64,000 nt of DNA, taken from the NCBI GenBank assembly GCA_902464495.1, contig CABQJK010000008.1, positions 1 through 64,000 of the forward strand, read 5' to 3'. The notes beneath the pieces were generated by a model. It was given only the letters and a program-made list of their open reading frames with translations. It did no database searches and was not told the origin of the DNA. Source of the stretch: an uncultured Collinsella sp. Lineage in GTDB: Bacteria; Actinomycetota; Coriobacteriia; Coriobacteriales; Coriobacteriaceae. Position numbers and translations under genes: made by a program. This document shows positions 15,887 to 25,059 of the stretch, in pieces. Each line of letters opens with the position of its first letter. Within the stretch, counting starts at the first letter, position 1.

Positions 15887-17914
15887 ATGGAACAAAAGGC
15901 CAAGGAGGCAGCCTCGCACGCTGCGATTCCTGTGAGCATCTCGGCGATGCTCGTCACGCTGGGCGTGGTGTACGGCGACATCGGCACCAGCCCCATGTAT
16001 GTAACCAAGGCGCTCGTTGCCGGCAACGGCGGCATCGGAAGCGTGACGGAGGAGTTCGTGCTCGGCGCGCTCTCCCTTGTCGTGTGGACGGTCACGCTGC
16101 TGACCACCATCAAGTATGTGCTCATTTCGCTGCGCGCCGATAACCATGGTGAGGGCGGCATCTTTGCCCTGTACAGCCTGGTCAAGCGCTGCGGCAAGTG
16201 GCTTATCATCCCCGCCATGCTGGGTGGCGCCGCACTGCTCGCCGACGGCATCCTGACGCCGGCCGTTACCGTTACCACGGCCATCGAGGGCCTGCGCACC
16301 ATCCCGGCGGTCCATGCCGTGCTGGGCGATGACCAGGGCCGCGTCGTCGCCATCACGCTCGCCATCATCATCGTGCTCTTCTTGGTACAGCGCATCGGTA
16401 CGGCCAAGATCGGTCACGCCTTTGGTCCCATCATGACGCTGTGGTTCCTGTTCCTGGGCGGCACGGGTCTGTTCTTTGTCTTCCAGCACCCCGCCGTGCT
16501 GCTGTGCCTCAACCCGGTGCGCGGCATCGCTTTTTTGCTGAGCCCCAACAACCACGCGGGCATCATGATTCTGGGCAGCTGCTTCCTCGCCACCACCGGT
16601 GCCGAGGCGCTCTACTCCGACATGGGCCACGTCGGCCGCGGCAACATCTACGCCACCTGGCCGTTCGTTAAGTGCTGCTTGCTGCTGTCCTATATGGGCC
16701 AGGGCGCTTGGCTTATCAACAACGCTGCCAACCCCGAGCTCATGGGCATTGCCGACCTCAACCCGTTCTACCAGATGCTCGCCCCGGGCCTGCGCCCGTT
16801 TGCCGTCGGCCTTTCCACCGTCGCGGCCATCATTGCCTCGCAGGCGCTCATTACCGGCGCGTTTTCGCTGGTGTCCGAGGCCAGCCGTCTGGACCTCATG
16901 CCGCACATGCAGGTCTTCTACCCTGCCGAGACCAAGGGCCAGCTCTACATCCCCATGGTCAACAACGTCATGCTCGTGGGCTGCGTCATCGTGGTGCTGC
17001 TGTTCCAGAACTCGGCGCATATGGAAGCCGCCTACGGCCTTGCCATTACGCTGACTATGATGTGCACCACGCTGCTGCTCTTCTTCTACCTGCACGAGGA
17101 GCGCAAGCTCAAGGTTGCTCCGTGGATCTTCGCGGCCTTCTTCCTTTTGCTCGAAGGCTTCTTCTTCGTGAGCTCGCTCACCAAGTTCTTCCACGGCGGC
17201 TACTTCACCATCCTCATGGCTGCACTCATCATGGGCATTATGGTGTGCTGGTACAACGGCACGGCGGTCGAGCAGCGCCAGTTTACGCTGCTGCCGCTGC
17301 GCAGCTACCTGCCGCAGCTCAAGCGCCTGCGCGACGACGACCGTTACGAGCGCCTGAGCGACAACATCGTGTACCTGACCAAGGACACCCATACCGACTA
17401 CATAGACCGTGATATCGTCTACTCGATCTTGGACAAGCATCCCAAGCGCGCTCGCGCCTGGTGGTTCGTGAATGTCGAGACCATGGACGAGCCGCATACC
17501 TTTGCCTATTCGGTCGAGACGTTCGGCACCGACTACGTGTTCCGCGTGCATCTGTACCTGGGCTACAAGATCAACCAGCGCGTCAATGCCTACCTGCGTC
17601 AGGTCGTTCAGGACCTGGCTGCCACCGGCGAGCTGCCGTCGCAGACGCACGACTACTCGGTCTATAAGGATCCGGGCAACATCGGCACGTTCAAGTTCGT
17701 CATGATCCGCAAGCTGCTGGCGCCCGAAAGCGACGTGGAGCCGAGCGAGCGTACGGCCATTACGCTCAAGTACATCATCCGCCGCGCCGCCGGCACGCCC
17801 GCGCGCTGGTACGGCCTGGAGAACTCCAACGTGAGCTTTGAGTACGTGCCGCTGTTCACCAAGTTTAAGGCCGTGAGTAAGATGCAGCGCCTTGCCCCCA
17901 ACGAGCGCCCGTAG
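15887..17914 (+). CDS. kup: Kup-type potassium uptake protein
   Basis: The 675-residue protein matches KUP/HAK/KT transporters throughout. VTLGVVYGDIGTSPMY near the N-terminus is the family hallmark, followed by about twelve membrane helices (ending near residue 460), the conserved GAEALYSDMGHVG segment, and a soluble C-terminal domain of about 200 residues. Kup takes up potassium by proton symport. ATG 15887 is chosen over an upstream TTG that lies on the ribosome site GGAGG. A 56-residue membrane peptide and a KdpD/KdpE pair follow, a potassium-themed cluster. Confidence 0.95.
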   Translation: MEQKAKEAASHAAIPVSISAMLVTLGVVYGDIGTSPMYVTKALVAGNGGIGSVTEEFVLGALSLVVWTVTLLTTIKYVLISLRADNHGEGGIFALYSLVKRCGKWLIIPAMLGGAALLADGILTPAVTVTTAIEGLRTIPAVHAVLGDDQGRVVAITLAIIIVLFLVQRIGTAKIGHAFGPIMTLWFLFLGGTGLFFVFQHPAVLLCLNPVRGIAFLLSPNNHAGIMILGSCFLATTGAEALYSDMGHVGRGNIYATWPFVKCCLLLSYMGQGAWLINNAANPELMGIADLNPFYQMLAPGLRPFAVGLSTVAAIIASQALITGAFSLVSEASRLDLMPHMQVFYPAETKGQLYIPMVNNVMLVGCVIVVLLFQNSAHMEAAYGLAITLTMMCTTLLLFFYLHEERKLKVAPWIFAAFFLLLEGFFFVSSLTKFFHGGYFTILMAALIMGIMVCWYNGTAVEQRQFTLLPLRSYLPQLKRLRDDDRYERLSDNIVYLTKDTHTDYIDRDIVYSILDKHPKRARAWWFVNVETMDEPHTFAYSVETFGTDYVFRVHLYLGYKINQRVNAYLRQVVQDLAATGELPSQTHDYSVYKDPGNIGTFKFVMIRKLLAPESDVEPSERTAITLKYIIRRAAGTPARWYGLENSNVSFEYVPLFTKFKAVSKMQRLAPNERP

Positions 17915-17974
17915 CCGACGGAGACTACACGGAGTTGGTTATCGATGAGCAAAACTAAAGCCGGGGAGGTAAAC

Positions 17975-18145
17975 ATGGATGCAAGGACACTTGACGTCCG
18001 TGAGGCGCGCGTCGACGCCGCCGAAGATCGGTTCTTTACGAATCGGGCCAACATGGACATGGTCGATCGCGTGATTTCGATCGTGGCATTGGTATTTGGA
18101 GCGGTGTGCGTGTGCGCCCTGCTCGCGCACGTGCTGTTTGTCTAA
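17975..18145 (+). CDS. Small one-TM protein between kup and kdpD-like gene
   Basis: A 56-residue peptide: a charged N-terminal half (DVREARVDAAEDRFFTNR) followed by one hydrophobic helix of about 22 residues at the C-terminus (VISIVALVFGAVCVCALLAHVLFV). GGGGAGG stands directly ahead of the ATG at 17975, so this start is preferred over the ATG at 17945. It lies 60 bases after the kup stop and before a strong terminator, and is probably cotranscribed with kup. It might be a small partner of the transporter, by analogy with KdpF; that is inference. No family is recognised. Confidence 0.65.
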   Translation: MDARTLDVREARVDAAEDRFFTNRANMDMVDRVISIVALVFGAVCVCALLAHVLFV

Positions 18146-18176
18146 CGACCGCAGGCTGTAAAGGCTATACACTTGG

Positions 18177-18239
18177 AACCACCACAAGGGGAAACCACCA
18201 CAAAGGTGCCTGTCCCCTTCGTGGTGGTTTTTGTTTTTG
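18177..18239 (+). terminator. Strong intrinsic terminator or attenuator before the kinase gene
   Basis: The left arm at 18177-18192 pairs with the right arm at 18213-18229, followed by TTTTGTTTTTG. The sequence ACCACCACAA occurs twice (in the left arm and again in the loop), so two left arms can compete for GTGGTGGT. The U-tract ends about 20 bases before the ATG at 18259, leaving little room for a separate promoter. Confidence 0.8.
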
Positions 18240-18258
18240 AGAGAGGGGCGGGGCGCTG

Positions 18259-19884
18259 ATGGACGTCCATGCGGACGGCGATATTGCCGAGAACTTTTGG
18301 TGGCGGCGCACGACGCTGACGCGTCGCAGCCCTCTGTATGACGCCTGCGTATCGGCGGGGCTGCTGGTCGCGGCGACGATTGCGGGCGCGCTGCTCGACC
18401 ATCCGGGTCTCGCGCCGAGCATCATGATCGTCTATGTGTTCGCCGTGCAGCTGTGCGCGTTCTTTACCTGGAGCCGCCTGTATTGCCTGTTGAGCTCGGC
18501 TGCCGCCGTGGCGCTCTACAACTTCTTGTTTGTCGACCCGCGCTACTCGCTGTCGTTTATCGACCGCGTCTATCCCGGCATGTTCTTCATCATGTTCGTG
18601 GTCTCGCTTGTGTCGAGCTCGATCGCGTTGGCCCTGCGCCGCGCCTTGGCGCAGGCCGCCGCCAGCGACCGCCGCACGCAGATGGTGCTCGAGACCAACC
18701 GCATGCTGCAGCGCTGTGCCGATCAGCAGCAGATTGTGCACGCCATGGCAACGCAGCTGGCGCGTCTTTCGGGCTGCCCGGTCGTGTGGTACAGCGATGA
18801 TGCCGATGATGATGACCTGCTGCCGCGCGCGACGTATACGGCCGTGGGCGATGCCGTGCCGGTGCACGAGCTGGCGTCGCAAATGCCGCCGCGGCTCTCG
18901 GCGTCCGCCTATGTGGGAACGCCGCTCGACGCCACCTATGGCGGCTCGGCGTTTTATGGCATCTACCTGACGGTTCGCACGGGCGACGGCTTCGTGCGCT
19001 CGGGCGACCCCGCCTCGGTGGTGGGCGTGCTGGCTATCGTTGCCGAGCCCGACGTGCTGACGCACGAGGAGCGGACACTTGCCGATGCCATCGTGAGCGA
19101 AGGCGAGCTGGCACTCGATCGCGCTCGCGCTATGGAGGCCCGCGAGGAGGCGGCGGTGCTCGCCAAAAACGAGCAGCTGCGCGCCAATCTGCTGCGCTCC
19201 ATCTCGCACGACCTGCGCACGCCGCTCACCAGTATTTCGGGCAATGCCGATGTGCTGCTCGACCAGGGCTCGACCGGCACCGCCGTGCTCGACGCCCAGA
19301 CGCGCCGCGGCCTGCTCCTGTCCATTCGCTCGGATGCGCAATGGCTCAACGCCACCGTCGAGAACCTGCTCGCCATCACCAAGCTCGAGGGCGGCGGCAT
19401 GCACCTGTCGACCACGCTCGAGCTTATGGACGATATCGTCGAGGAGGCGCTGCGCCACGTGAACCCGGCCGTGCGCGAGCACGACCTTAAGGTGGTGGCG
19501 TGCGATGAGCCAGCGCTCGTCAACGTCGACGCGCGTCTGATGGTACAGCTCGTGGTGAACCTGGTGAACAACGCCATCGCCTATACGCCCGCAGGCTCGC
19601 ATATCGTGATTTCGATTGGCGTCGACGATGGACGCGTGGCGTGCTCGGTGGCCGATGACGGGCCGGGCATTGCGCCCGAGGACCGCGAGCGCATCTTTGA
19701 GTCGTTCTACACCGCCAACCACGGTCTGGCCGACAGTCACCGTAGCGTGGGCCTGGGGCTTTCGCTCTGCCGCTCCATTGCGCTGGCACATGGCGGTAGC
19801 ATAGAGGTTGCCGCGGCGGACCCGCACGGCTCGGTCTTTACGATTGAGCTTCCCGCCGCCGATGTTTCGTTTGATAAGGAGTAG
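18259..19884 (+). CDS. KdpD-like sensor histidine kinase (short form)
   Basis: The 541-residue kinase carries a four-helix DUF4118 membrane region (about residues 28-128), a GAF-like segment (about 155-285), a HisKA dimerisation helix with phospho-acceptor His317 in ISHDLRTPLTSISG, and an ATPase domain (N-box VVNLVNNAIAYTP, G-box DDGPGIAPED). It lacks the N-terminal KdpD and USP domains of the full-length 900-residue KdpD. KdpD-type kinases sense potassium limitation or osmotic stress. It forms an operon with the next gene. No kdpFABC is in the window; the neighbouring kup gene suggests potassium homeostasis as the output, which is inference. Confidence 0.88.
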   Translation: MDVHADGDIAENFWWRRTTLTRRSPLYDACVSAGLLVAATIAGALLDHPGLAPSIMIVYVFAVQLCAFFTWSRLYCLLSSAAAVALYNFLFVDPRYSLSFIDRVYPGMFFIMFVVSLVSSSIALALRRALAQAAASDRRTQMVLETNRMLQRCADQQQIVHAMATQLARLSGCPVVWYSDDADDDDLLPRATYTAVGDAVPVHELASQMPPRLSASAYVGTPLDATYGGSAFYGIYLTVRTGDGFVRSGDPASVVGVLAIVAEPDVLTHEERTLADAIVSEGELALDRARAMEAREEAAVLAKNEQLRANLLRSISHDLRTPLTSISGNADVLLDQGSTGTAVLDAQTRRGLLLSIRSDAQWLNATVENLLAITKLEGGGMHLSTTLELMDDIVEEALRHVNPAVREHDLKVVACDEPALVNVDARLMVQLVVNLVNNAIAYTPAGSHIVISIGVDDGRVACSVADDGPGIAPEDRERIFESFYTANHGLADSHRSVGLGLSLCRSIALAHGGSIEVAAADPHGSVFTIELPAADVSFDKE

Positions 19885-19888
19885 CGCC

Positions 19889-20602
19889 GTGCCGAACTCT
19901 GCCGTAAAACCGCTCATCCTGGTCGTTGAGGACGATCCCGCCGTTCGCAACCTCATCGTTGCCGCGCTCGAGGCGCACGGCCTGCGCCATATGGCTGTGG
20001 AGACCGCCCATGCCGCTATCGCCGCCGCCTCGTCGCAGGCACCGAGCATCGTGCTGCTCGATCTGGGCCTGCCCGATATGGACGGCGTCAAGGTGGTGGA
20101 GTCGGTGCGCACATGGTCGGGCATGCCGATCATTGTGGTCTCGGCGCGCAGCGAGGACGCGGACAAGATCCGGGCGCTCGATGCCGGCGCCGACGACTAC
20201 CTGACCAAGCCGTTTTCGGTCGAGGAGCTGCTCGCGCGCATTCGCACGACGCTCAGGCGTCTTTCGTATGCACAGACGGGCGGCGTTGTCTCCGAGGGCT
20301 CGTTCGATACCGGTGGGCTGCATATCAACTTTGACGCCGGCATCGCCACGATGGATGGCGAGGAGCTGCACCTGACGCCGATCGAGTACAAGCTCCTGTG
20401 CCTGCTGGCGCACAACGCCGACAAGGTGTTGACGCATCAGTTTATCCTGCACGAGATTTGGGGCACGGCGACCAAGAGCGACCTGGCGAGCCTGCGTGTC
20501 TTTATGGGCACGTTGCGTAAGAAGATCGAGTCCGACCCCGCGCATCCGCGCTATATCCAAACGCACGTAGGCATTGGCTACCGCCTAGTCACCCAAGGCT
20601 AA
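19889..20602 (+). CDS. KdpE-like OmpR-family response regulator
   Basis: The 237-residue protein has a receiver domain (acidic pair in VVEDDP, phospho-acceptor Asp58 in LLDLGLPDMDG, conserved Lys in LTKPFSVEEL) and an OmpR/PhoB winged-helix output domain (about residues 135-235, ending YIQTHVGIGYRL). The GTG at 19889 is the start: AAGGAG precedes it by seven bases and overlaps the end of the kinase gene, so translation is coupled. It closely resembles KdpE in length and order. Its targets are likely potassium transport genes. Confidence 0.92.
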   Translation: MPNSAVKPLILVVEDDPAVRNLIVAALEAHGLRHMAVETAHAAIAAASSQAPSIVLLDLGLPDMDGVKVVESVRTWSGMPIIVVSARSEDADKIRALDAGADDYLTKPFSVEELLARIRTTLRRLSYAQTGGVVSEGSFDTGGLHINFDAGIATMDGEELHLTPIEYKLLCLLAHNADKVLTHQFILHEIWGTATKSDLASLRVFMGTLRKKIESDPAHPRYIQTHVGIGYRLVTQG

Positions 20603-20617
20603 GCTACCCGATCAATG

Positions 20618-20690
20618 AGTTGCGGTGAAATACGGTCTAAAACTGCCTAATTCCTGGCAAAACAGTCCGTATTCCACCGCAACTTTTTTA
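20618..20690. terminator. Long hairpin terminator between convergent genes
   Basis: AGTTGCGGTGAAATACGG (from 20618) pairs with the segment ending at 20684 with only two mismatches in the outer 20 bases. It is followed by TTTTTTA on the plus strand. It ends the kdpDE-like transcript and sits between two convergent genes. Confidence 0.8.
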
Positions 20691-23258
20691 TCTGCCCTTG
20701 GGTTTGCTGGCGTAGAACTTCTTCTTTTTGGGCTTGCCGGCGGGGGAGGGTTTGCCGGCAAAGTTGGACTTGCCGTTGCCGGCCTGCGCATGTGCGGGCG
20801 CTGCCGCACGAGGCTTGCGAGCCTCGGGGTTGCGCAGCTCCTCGACGCGTTCGGCAATCTCCTCGGCGCTAAAGCCGACTTCGGCCATGGCATCCTCGAT
20901 GGGCAGGCGGCGCACGATATAGCAATGGTGCACCTTCTGGTTGCGCGCGAAGTCCTCGGGGATGGTCTGCGCCGTAATGTCCTCCAGCACCACGCCCACG
21001 CGTGCGAGCTTGCGCGTCTCGGGACGGAAGCCGCGCAGGTTGCAGCTAAAGATGGCATGTCCGCCCTGCGTGAGCAGGCGCGACACGCCGGCGAGCAGCT
21101 CAACGTGATCGCGCTGGACATCCCAGGTGCGGCGGCCCATCTTGGACGAGTTCGAGAACGTGGGCGGATCGACAAAGATCAGGTCCCAGCGATTGCGCGT
21201 CTGGCGCTGGTCGCGAATCCAGGCGAGCACGTCGTCGCGCACAAAATGATGCTGCGGGCCCACAAATCCGTTCTGGCGCATATTGCGCTCGGCCCAGTCC
21301 AGGTAGGTGTTCGAGAGGTCGACCGTCACGGTCTCCTCGACGCCGCCGTCGGCCGCGTAGCAGGTGGCGGTGCCGGTGTAGGCGAACAGGTTGAGGAAGC
21401 GGCGGGCCTGTTTGGCGTGCTCGCGAACCAGGTTGCGGGTGACGCGGTGATCCAGGAAGATGCCGACGTCCAGGTAGTCATCGAAGTTGACGGCAAAGGT
21501 AAGGCCGCCCTCCTCGATGAGCGGCAGACGGCGGCGCGCGATGTTGGCGCGCTCGCCCGAGCCACCCTTGCCGGCGCCCTGCTTGCCGTACTGCGAGCCG
21601 CCGCGCGAGCGCATGCGGGCCTTGGCGTGCACATGCTCGGCCGGAACATCCAGGATACGCGGCGCGATGGCCAAGATGTCGAGCATACGGGCCTGAGCCA
21701 GTGCGGGGTCGATGGTCTTGGGCGCAGTGTATTCGGCGATGACGAGCCAGCGGCCCGGCGTCTGCGGGCAGCCCTCGTACAGGTCGATGGCGGCGGAGTA
21801 GTCGGGCAGGTCGGCATCGTAGACGCGATAGCAGGTAACGCCCTCGCGCTTGGCCCACTTGCGGCGCAGGCGGGCGTTCTTGCGCAGGCGGTTGGCGAAC
21901 TGCTCGGACTCGGGGATGAGCACGGGCAGCGGCTTGCCGTCACCCAGGTCGAGCGTGGCAGCGGGCTCGGGTATGGCGGGCACGGCGCCGGTCTCGTCGT
22001 CGGCGTCGCCGGCATCTGCGGCCTCGCCCACGGCATCCGCGCTGGTCGCGGCTTCAAACGCCGCGGCGGCGTGGTCGAGCGAGGGCCAGACCTCGACGGT
22101 CGCCTCTTCGTTGTTGGGCATGACGGCGATCGAGCGCTCGGGCTCGGTGTGGAGCGCGCGGGCCAGCAATCCGTCGCGGGTGAGCGCGGCGACCGGCGCC
22201 GCGGCAAGCTCGGGCACGCGGCGCAGCTCACCGACCAGCGTCATGGCGTCGTGCATGAGCGACAGCGGGGTCTCGGTGGTGTCTGCGACCACGGCGGCGC
22301 CGGCGACAGCGCCCGTGTGGTCCAGTACGGTGGCGGACTTGGCGGCGCAAAAATCGACAAAGCGCTTGTAGCCGGCACATTTAACCATGCGCTCAGCGGT
22401 CTTGCGGGCGGTGGGGTCAACATCCACGGCCACGATGCGCGCCTGGCGCTCGCGCGCTGCCGCCTCGCGCTCGCGCGCCTCGGCAAGCAGCTGCTCCCAC
22501 AGGGCGGCATCGTGCAGCTGCCAGCCCTCAAAGCCCCAGCGCTCGCGTGCGGCGCCCGGGGCGCGGTCGGTCAGAATGTTCACGGCCTCCAGCAGCAGAC
22601 CGCCGCCGGCGCACGAGGCATCGATCAGCGTGGGAAGGGCTTCGTTCTCGTAATCGTCGGCCGTCAGCTCGCGCTCGCATAGTGCGGTCCAGCCGACCTG
22701 CGCCAGCACCAGAGCGGCGTAGTCGGGGCGCAGCACGTGCGTTCCCTCGCCGGCACGAGTCGCAGCGGGCGGTAGGCGTTTGAACAGCGGGTCGCCCGAA
22801 AGGTCTAGGCTTATGCTCGCGCGGCGCTGGCGCAGCGAAAGCAGTAGGTGAACATCGGGGTCGGCGGCATCGACGTCGGCGCGACGGCCCGTGGTCTCGG
22901 CCAGACGGTCGCACAGCGCGTCCTTGGCGCGCAGGGCCGAGAAGCGCGTGTTGCGCAGCTGCTCGGTCACGCCGCGGGCGGTGATGGCGATGGTAGCGCC
23001 CGGGTGAACGATGCTTTCCCAGGCGATGTCGTAAACGCCGTCGTACAGCTCATCGGCATCCTGTGTCTCAAAGCGCCCGAGTACCACGAACACGCGGCTG
23101 GCCAGGCGCGACCACAGGCATGCTCGATAGCCTTCTTCGAGCTCGCCCTCAAACGTAGCGCGGCCCTTCAGGCGGCGGACATGCGAAAGCCCGAGCCGTT
23201 TAAGCTCGTCGGCTAGTGCGGACTCAAAGCCCTCGGGGCAGCTTGCGTAAAATTCCAT
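20688..23258 (-). CDS. rlmKL: Bifunctional 23S rRNA methyltransferase RlmKL
   Basis: The 856-residue protein aligns with fused RlmL-RlmK. An N-terminal ferredoxin-like/THUMP part begins MEFYASCPEGFE, followed by the RlmL methyltransferase (N2 of G2445) with the DASCAGGGLLLEAVNI segment, then an RlmK-type SAM domain (N7 of G2069) with LNLFAYTGTATCYAA and FVDPPTF. It is longer than the E. coli enzyme (702) because of an Ala/Asp/Glu-rich linker between the halves and a Lys-rich C-terminal tail (KPKKKKFY). The start has GAGAGG six bases upstream. It modifies the large subunit during assembly. Confidence 0.93.
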   Translation of the reverse strand: MEFYASCPEGFESALADELKRLGLSHVRRLKGRATFEGELEEGYRACLWSRLASRVFVVLGRFETQDADELYDGVYDIAWESIVHPGATIAITARGVTEQLRNTRFSALRAKDALCDRLAETTGRRADVDAADPDVHLLLSLRQRRASISLDLSGDPLFKRLPPAATRAGEGTHVLRPDYAALVLAQVGWTALCERELTADDYENEALPTLIDASCAGGGLLLEAVNILTDRAPGAARERWGFEGWQLHDAALWEQLLAEAREREAAARERQARIVAVDVDPTARKTAERMVKCAGYKRFVDFCAAKSATVLDHTGAVAGAAVVADTTETPLSLMHDAMTLVGELRRVPELAAAPVAALTRDGLLARALHTEPERSIAVMPNNEEATVEVWPSLDHAAAAFEAATSADAVGEAADAGDADDETGAVPAIPEPAATLDLGDGKPLPVLIPESEQFANRLRKNARLRRKWAKREGVTCYRVYDADLPDYSAAIDLYEGCPQTPGRWLVIAEYTAPKTIDPALAQARMLDILAIAPRILDVPAEHVHAKARMRSRGGSQYGKQGAGKGGSGERANIARRRLPLIEEGGLTFAVNFDDYLDVGIFLDHRVTRNLVREHAKQARRFLNLFAYTGTATCYAADGGVEETVTVDLSNTYLDWAERNMRQNGFVGPQHHFVRDDVLAWIRDQRQTRNRWDLIFVDPPTFSNSSKMGRRTWDVQRDHVELLAGVSRLLTQGGHAIFSCNLRGFRPETRKLARVGVVLEDITAQTIPEDFARNQKVHHCYIVRRLPIEDAMAEVGFSAEEIAERVEELRNPEARKPRAAAPAHAQAGNGKSNFAGKPSPAGKPKKKKFYASKPKGR

Positions 23259-23333
23259 GGGTGACCTCTCTGGTTGCGTCGCTCCATTATATGATGGATG
23301 CTTCGTTTGCCCTTATCCTCGAAAGGAACCCAT

Positions 23334-24161
23334 ATGATTGATGCGTGCCCCGATTCCGCCGTGCTCTTTTTTGACGTGGACGGCACGCTAACGTCGTTTG
23401 ACCCCGACAACATGACCGATAAGGATTTTTCGGCGGTGCGTCCCTCGCAGGCAGTCATCGAGGCGTTTCACCGTCTGCGCCACGCGGGGCACAAGGCGTT
23501 TATCTGCACGGGACGTCCCCTGTGGCTCATCGCCGATAGTCTGCGTGCGCTCGACCCCGCGGGCGTCGTTGCCATGGCGGGCGCCACGCTTGAGGTCGAG
23601 GGCAGCGTGGTGCATGAGGACTGCTTTGACGAAGACATTGTTGAGGAGCTCGCACGTCGTATTACTGTGGCGGGCGGCGAGGCTTTTTTCGAGGCCAACG
23701 CTGCGACCTTTGCGCTGGAGCCCGCGGGCGCTGAGCAGTCGTCTTTGATCGGTGCCTCTGTGGTGCATAGCGCCGGGGAAATGCACGTCGACGGTCGCCT
23801 GCGCGTGGGCAAGGTGTGCCTTAATGCGCCCAACCTGGCTCGCGTGGCCAACGACGACGGCTTTATCGAACGCAACTTTGAGCTGTGTAACACCGGCGGC
23901 CAGAATCGCGAGCTGAGCCCCAAGGGCATCGACAAGGGCGTGGGCGTGGCGCGGGCGCTTGAGTATCTGGGCCGTTCTGGCAACGCGCGCACCTTTGGCT
24001 TTGGCGATTCGGGCAACGACCTGGGCATGCTCGCCGCCGTCGAGACGGCTGTCGCCATGGGCAACGCCATGCCCGAGGTCAAGGCGCTCGCCGACTACGT
24101 GACCGACGATGTTGCACACGACGGCACCGTCACAGCGATGCAGCATTTCGGCCTCATCTAA
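23334..24161 (+). CDS. HAD-superfamily (Cof/IIB type) phosphatase
   Basis: A 275-residue hydrolase with all four HAD motifs: motif I FFDVDGTLT (nucleophile Asp), motif II CTGRP, Lys in PKGIDKG, and motif IV GFGDSGNDLGML. The cap insertion between motifs II and III puts it in the Cof-type IIB class, which removes phosphate from sugar phosphates, flavins or similar small molecules. ATG 23334 follows AAAGGA by six bases; the upstream in-frame start lacks one. It is divergent from rlmKL over 75 bases. The substrate cannot be deduced. Confidence 0.9.
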   Translation: MIDACPDSAVLFFDVDGTLTSFDPDNMTDKDFSAVRPSQAVIEAFHRLRHAGHKAFICTGRPLWLIADSLRALDPAGVVAMAGATLEVEGSVVHEDCFDEDIVEELARRITVAGGEAFFEANAATFALEPAGAEQSSLIGASVVHSAGEMHVDGRLRVGKVCLNAPNLARVANDDGFIERNFELCNTGGQNRELSPKGIDKGVGVARALEYLGRSGNARTFGFGDSGNDLGMLAAVETAVAMGNAMPEVKALADYVTDDVAHDGTVTAMQHFGLI

Positions 24162-24354
24162 TGAATCTCGCCTTCTGACGTTTGCTCAAACTGCGACTCT
24201 TTGCTTTTGCATGCTCAATCGATTTATCAATCCAAACACTGAGGTGTTTATACCGTTCGCCGAGAAGATAAAAACCTGCAGTTCACGCCTTGATAAACAT
24301 AGGTAAAGTGTTTAGCAGTTTATCGGCCGTATGCTAACGAAAGGAATCAGGCAG

Positions 24355-25059
24355 ATGGCAATCAAGGTGTTCGCTGACGGTGCAAACCTCGAGGGCATGC
24401 TCGACATGTACGAGAACGGCAACGTTCAGGGTTTCACGACCAACCCGTCCCTTATGAAGAAGGGCGGCGTGACGGATTACCGCGCGTTTGCCAAGGAGGT
24501 CCTGGCCCACATCACCGATGTGTCTGTCTCGTTTGAGGTCTTTGCCGATGACGTCGAGACCATGGAGGTCGAGGCCCGCGAGATCGCTACCTGGGCCGAG
24601 AACGTCTACGTCAAGATTCCGTGCGTGACCACCAAGGGTGAGTCCACCGCCGAGCTGGTTCGCAAGCTTTCGGCCGACGGCATCAAGGTCAACGTCACCA
24701 CCATCTTTACGCCTGCGCAGGTCGACGAGATGGTCGAGGCCGTTGACGCCGAGACGCCGTCCATCATCTCGCTCTTTGCCGGTCGTATCGCCGACACCGG
24801 CGTCGACCCCATTCCGTTTATGACGGAGTCGGTCAAGAAGGCCGCCGCCAAGCCCAACTGCGAGGTCCTGTGGGCGTCCACGCGTGAGCTTATCAATATT
24901 TACCAGGCGGAAGGATGCGGTTGCCAAATCATCACGGTGCCCAACAGTATCCTGGCCAAGCGCAAGAACATCGGTCGCGACCCGTACGAGGTCTCGCTCG
25001 ATACCGTGCGCGGTTTTGCCAAGGATATCGCCGCTTTGGGCTTCCATATCCTGCCGTAA
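24355..25059 (+). CDS. Transaldolase / fructose-6-phosphate aldolase family protein
   Basis: A 234-residue TIM-barrel aldolase of the small transaldolase class (TalC/MipB/Fsa). TTNPSL near residue 28 and the Schiff-base Lys in VYVKIP are diagnostic, as are NVTTIFTPAQ and SLFAGRIADTG. It transfers a dihydroxyacetone unit in the pentose phosphate pathway or cleaves fructose 6-phosphate; the sequence alone does not decide which. ATG 24355 has AAAGGA ten bases upstream. The last 19 coding bases recur as a direct repeat 156 bases downstream, beyond the stop. Confidence 0.9.
   Translation: MAIKVFADGANLEGMLDMYENGNVQGFTTNPSLMKKGGVTDYRAFAKEVLAHITDVSVSFEVFADDVETMEVEAREIATWAENVYVKIPCVTTKGESTAELVRKLSADGIKVNVTTIFTPAQVDEMVEAVDAETPSIISLFAGRIADTGVDPIPFMTESVKKAAAKPNCEVLWASTRELINIYQAEGCGCQIITVPNSILAKRKNIGRDPYEVSLDTVRGFAKDIAALGFHILP

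Noticed and set aside
18142..20166. 674-codon minus-strand frame over the kinase gene
   Set aside because: Antisense shadow of the KdpD-like and KdpE-like genes, rich in His and Arg, no start context.
20625..22682. 685-codon plus-strand frame opposite rlmKL
   Set aside because: Mirror frame of rlmKL; Gly/Val/Ala/Arg-rich with no domain.
24170..24354. tRNA or riboswitch before the transaldolase
   Set aside because: No cloverleaf or conserved aptamer was found; the stretch is simply an AT-richer leader.
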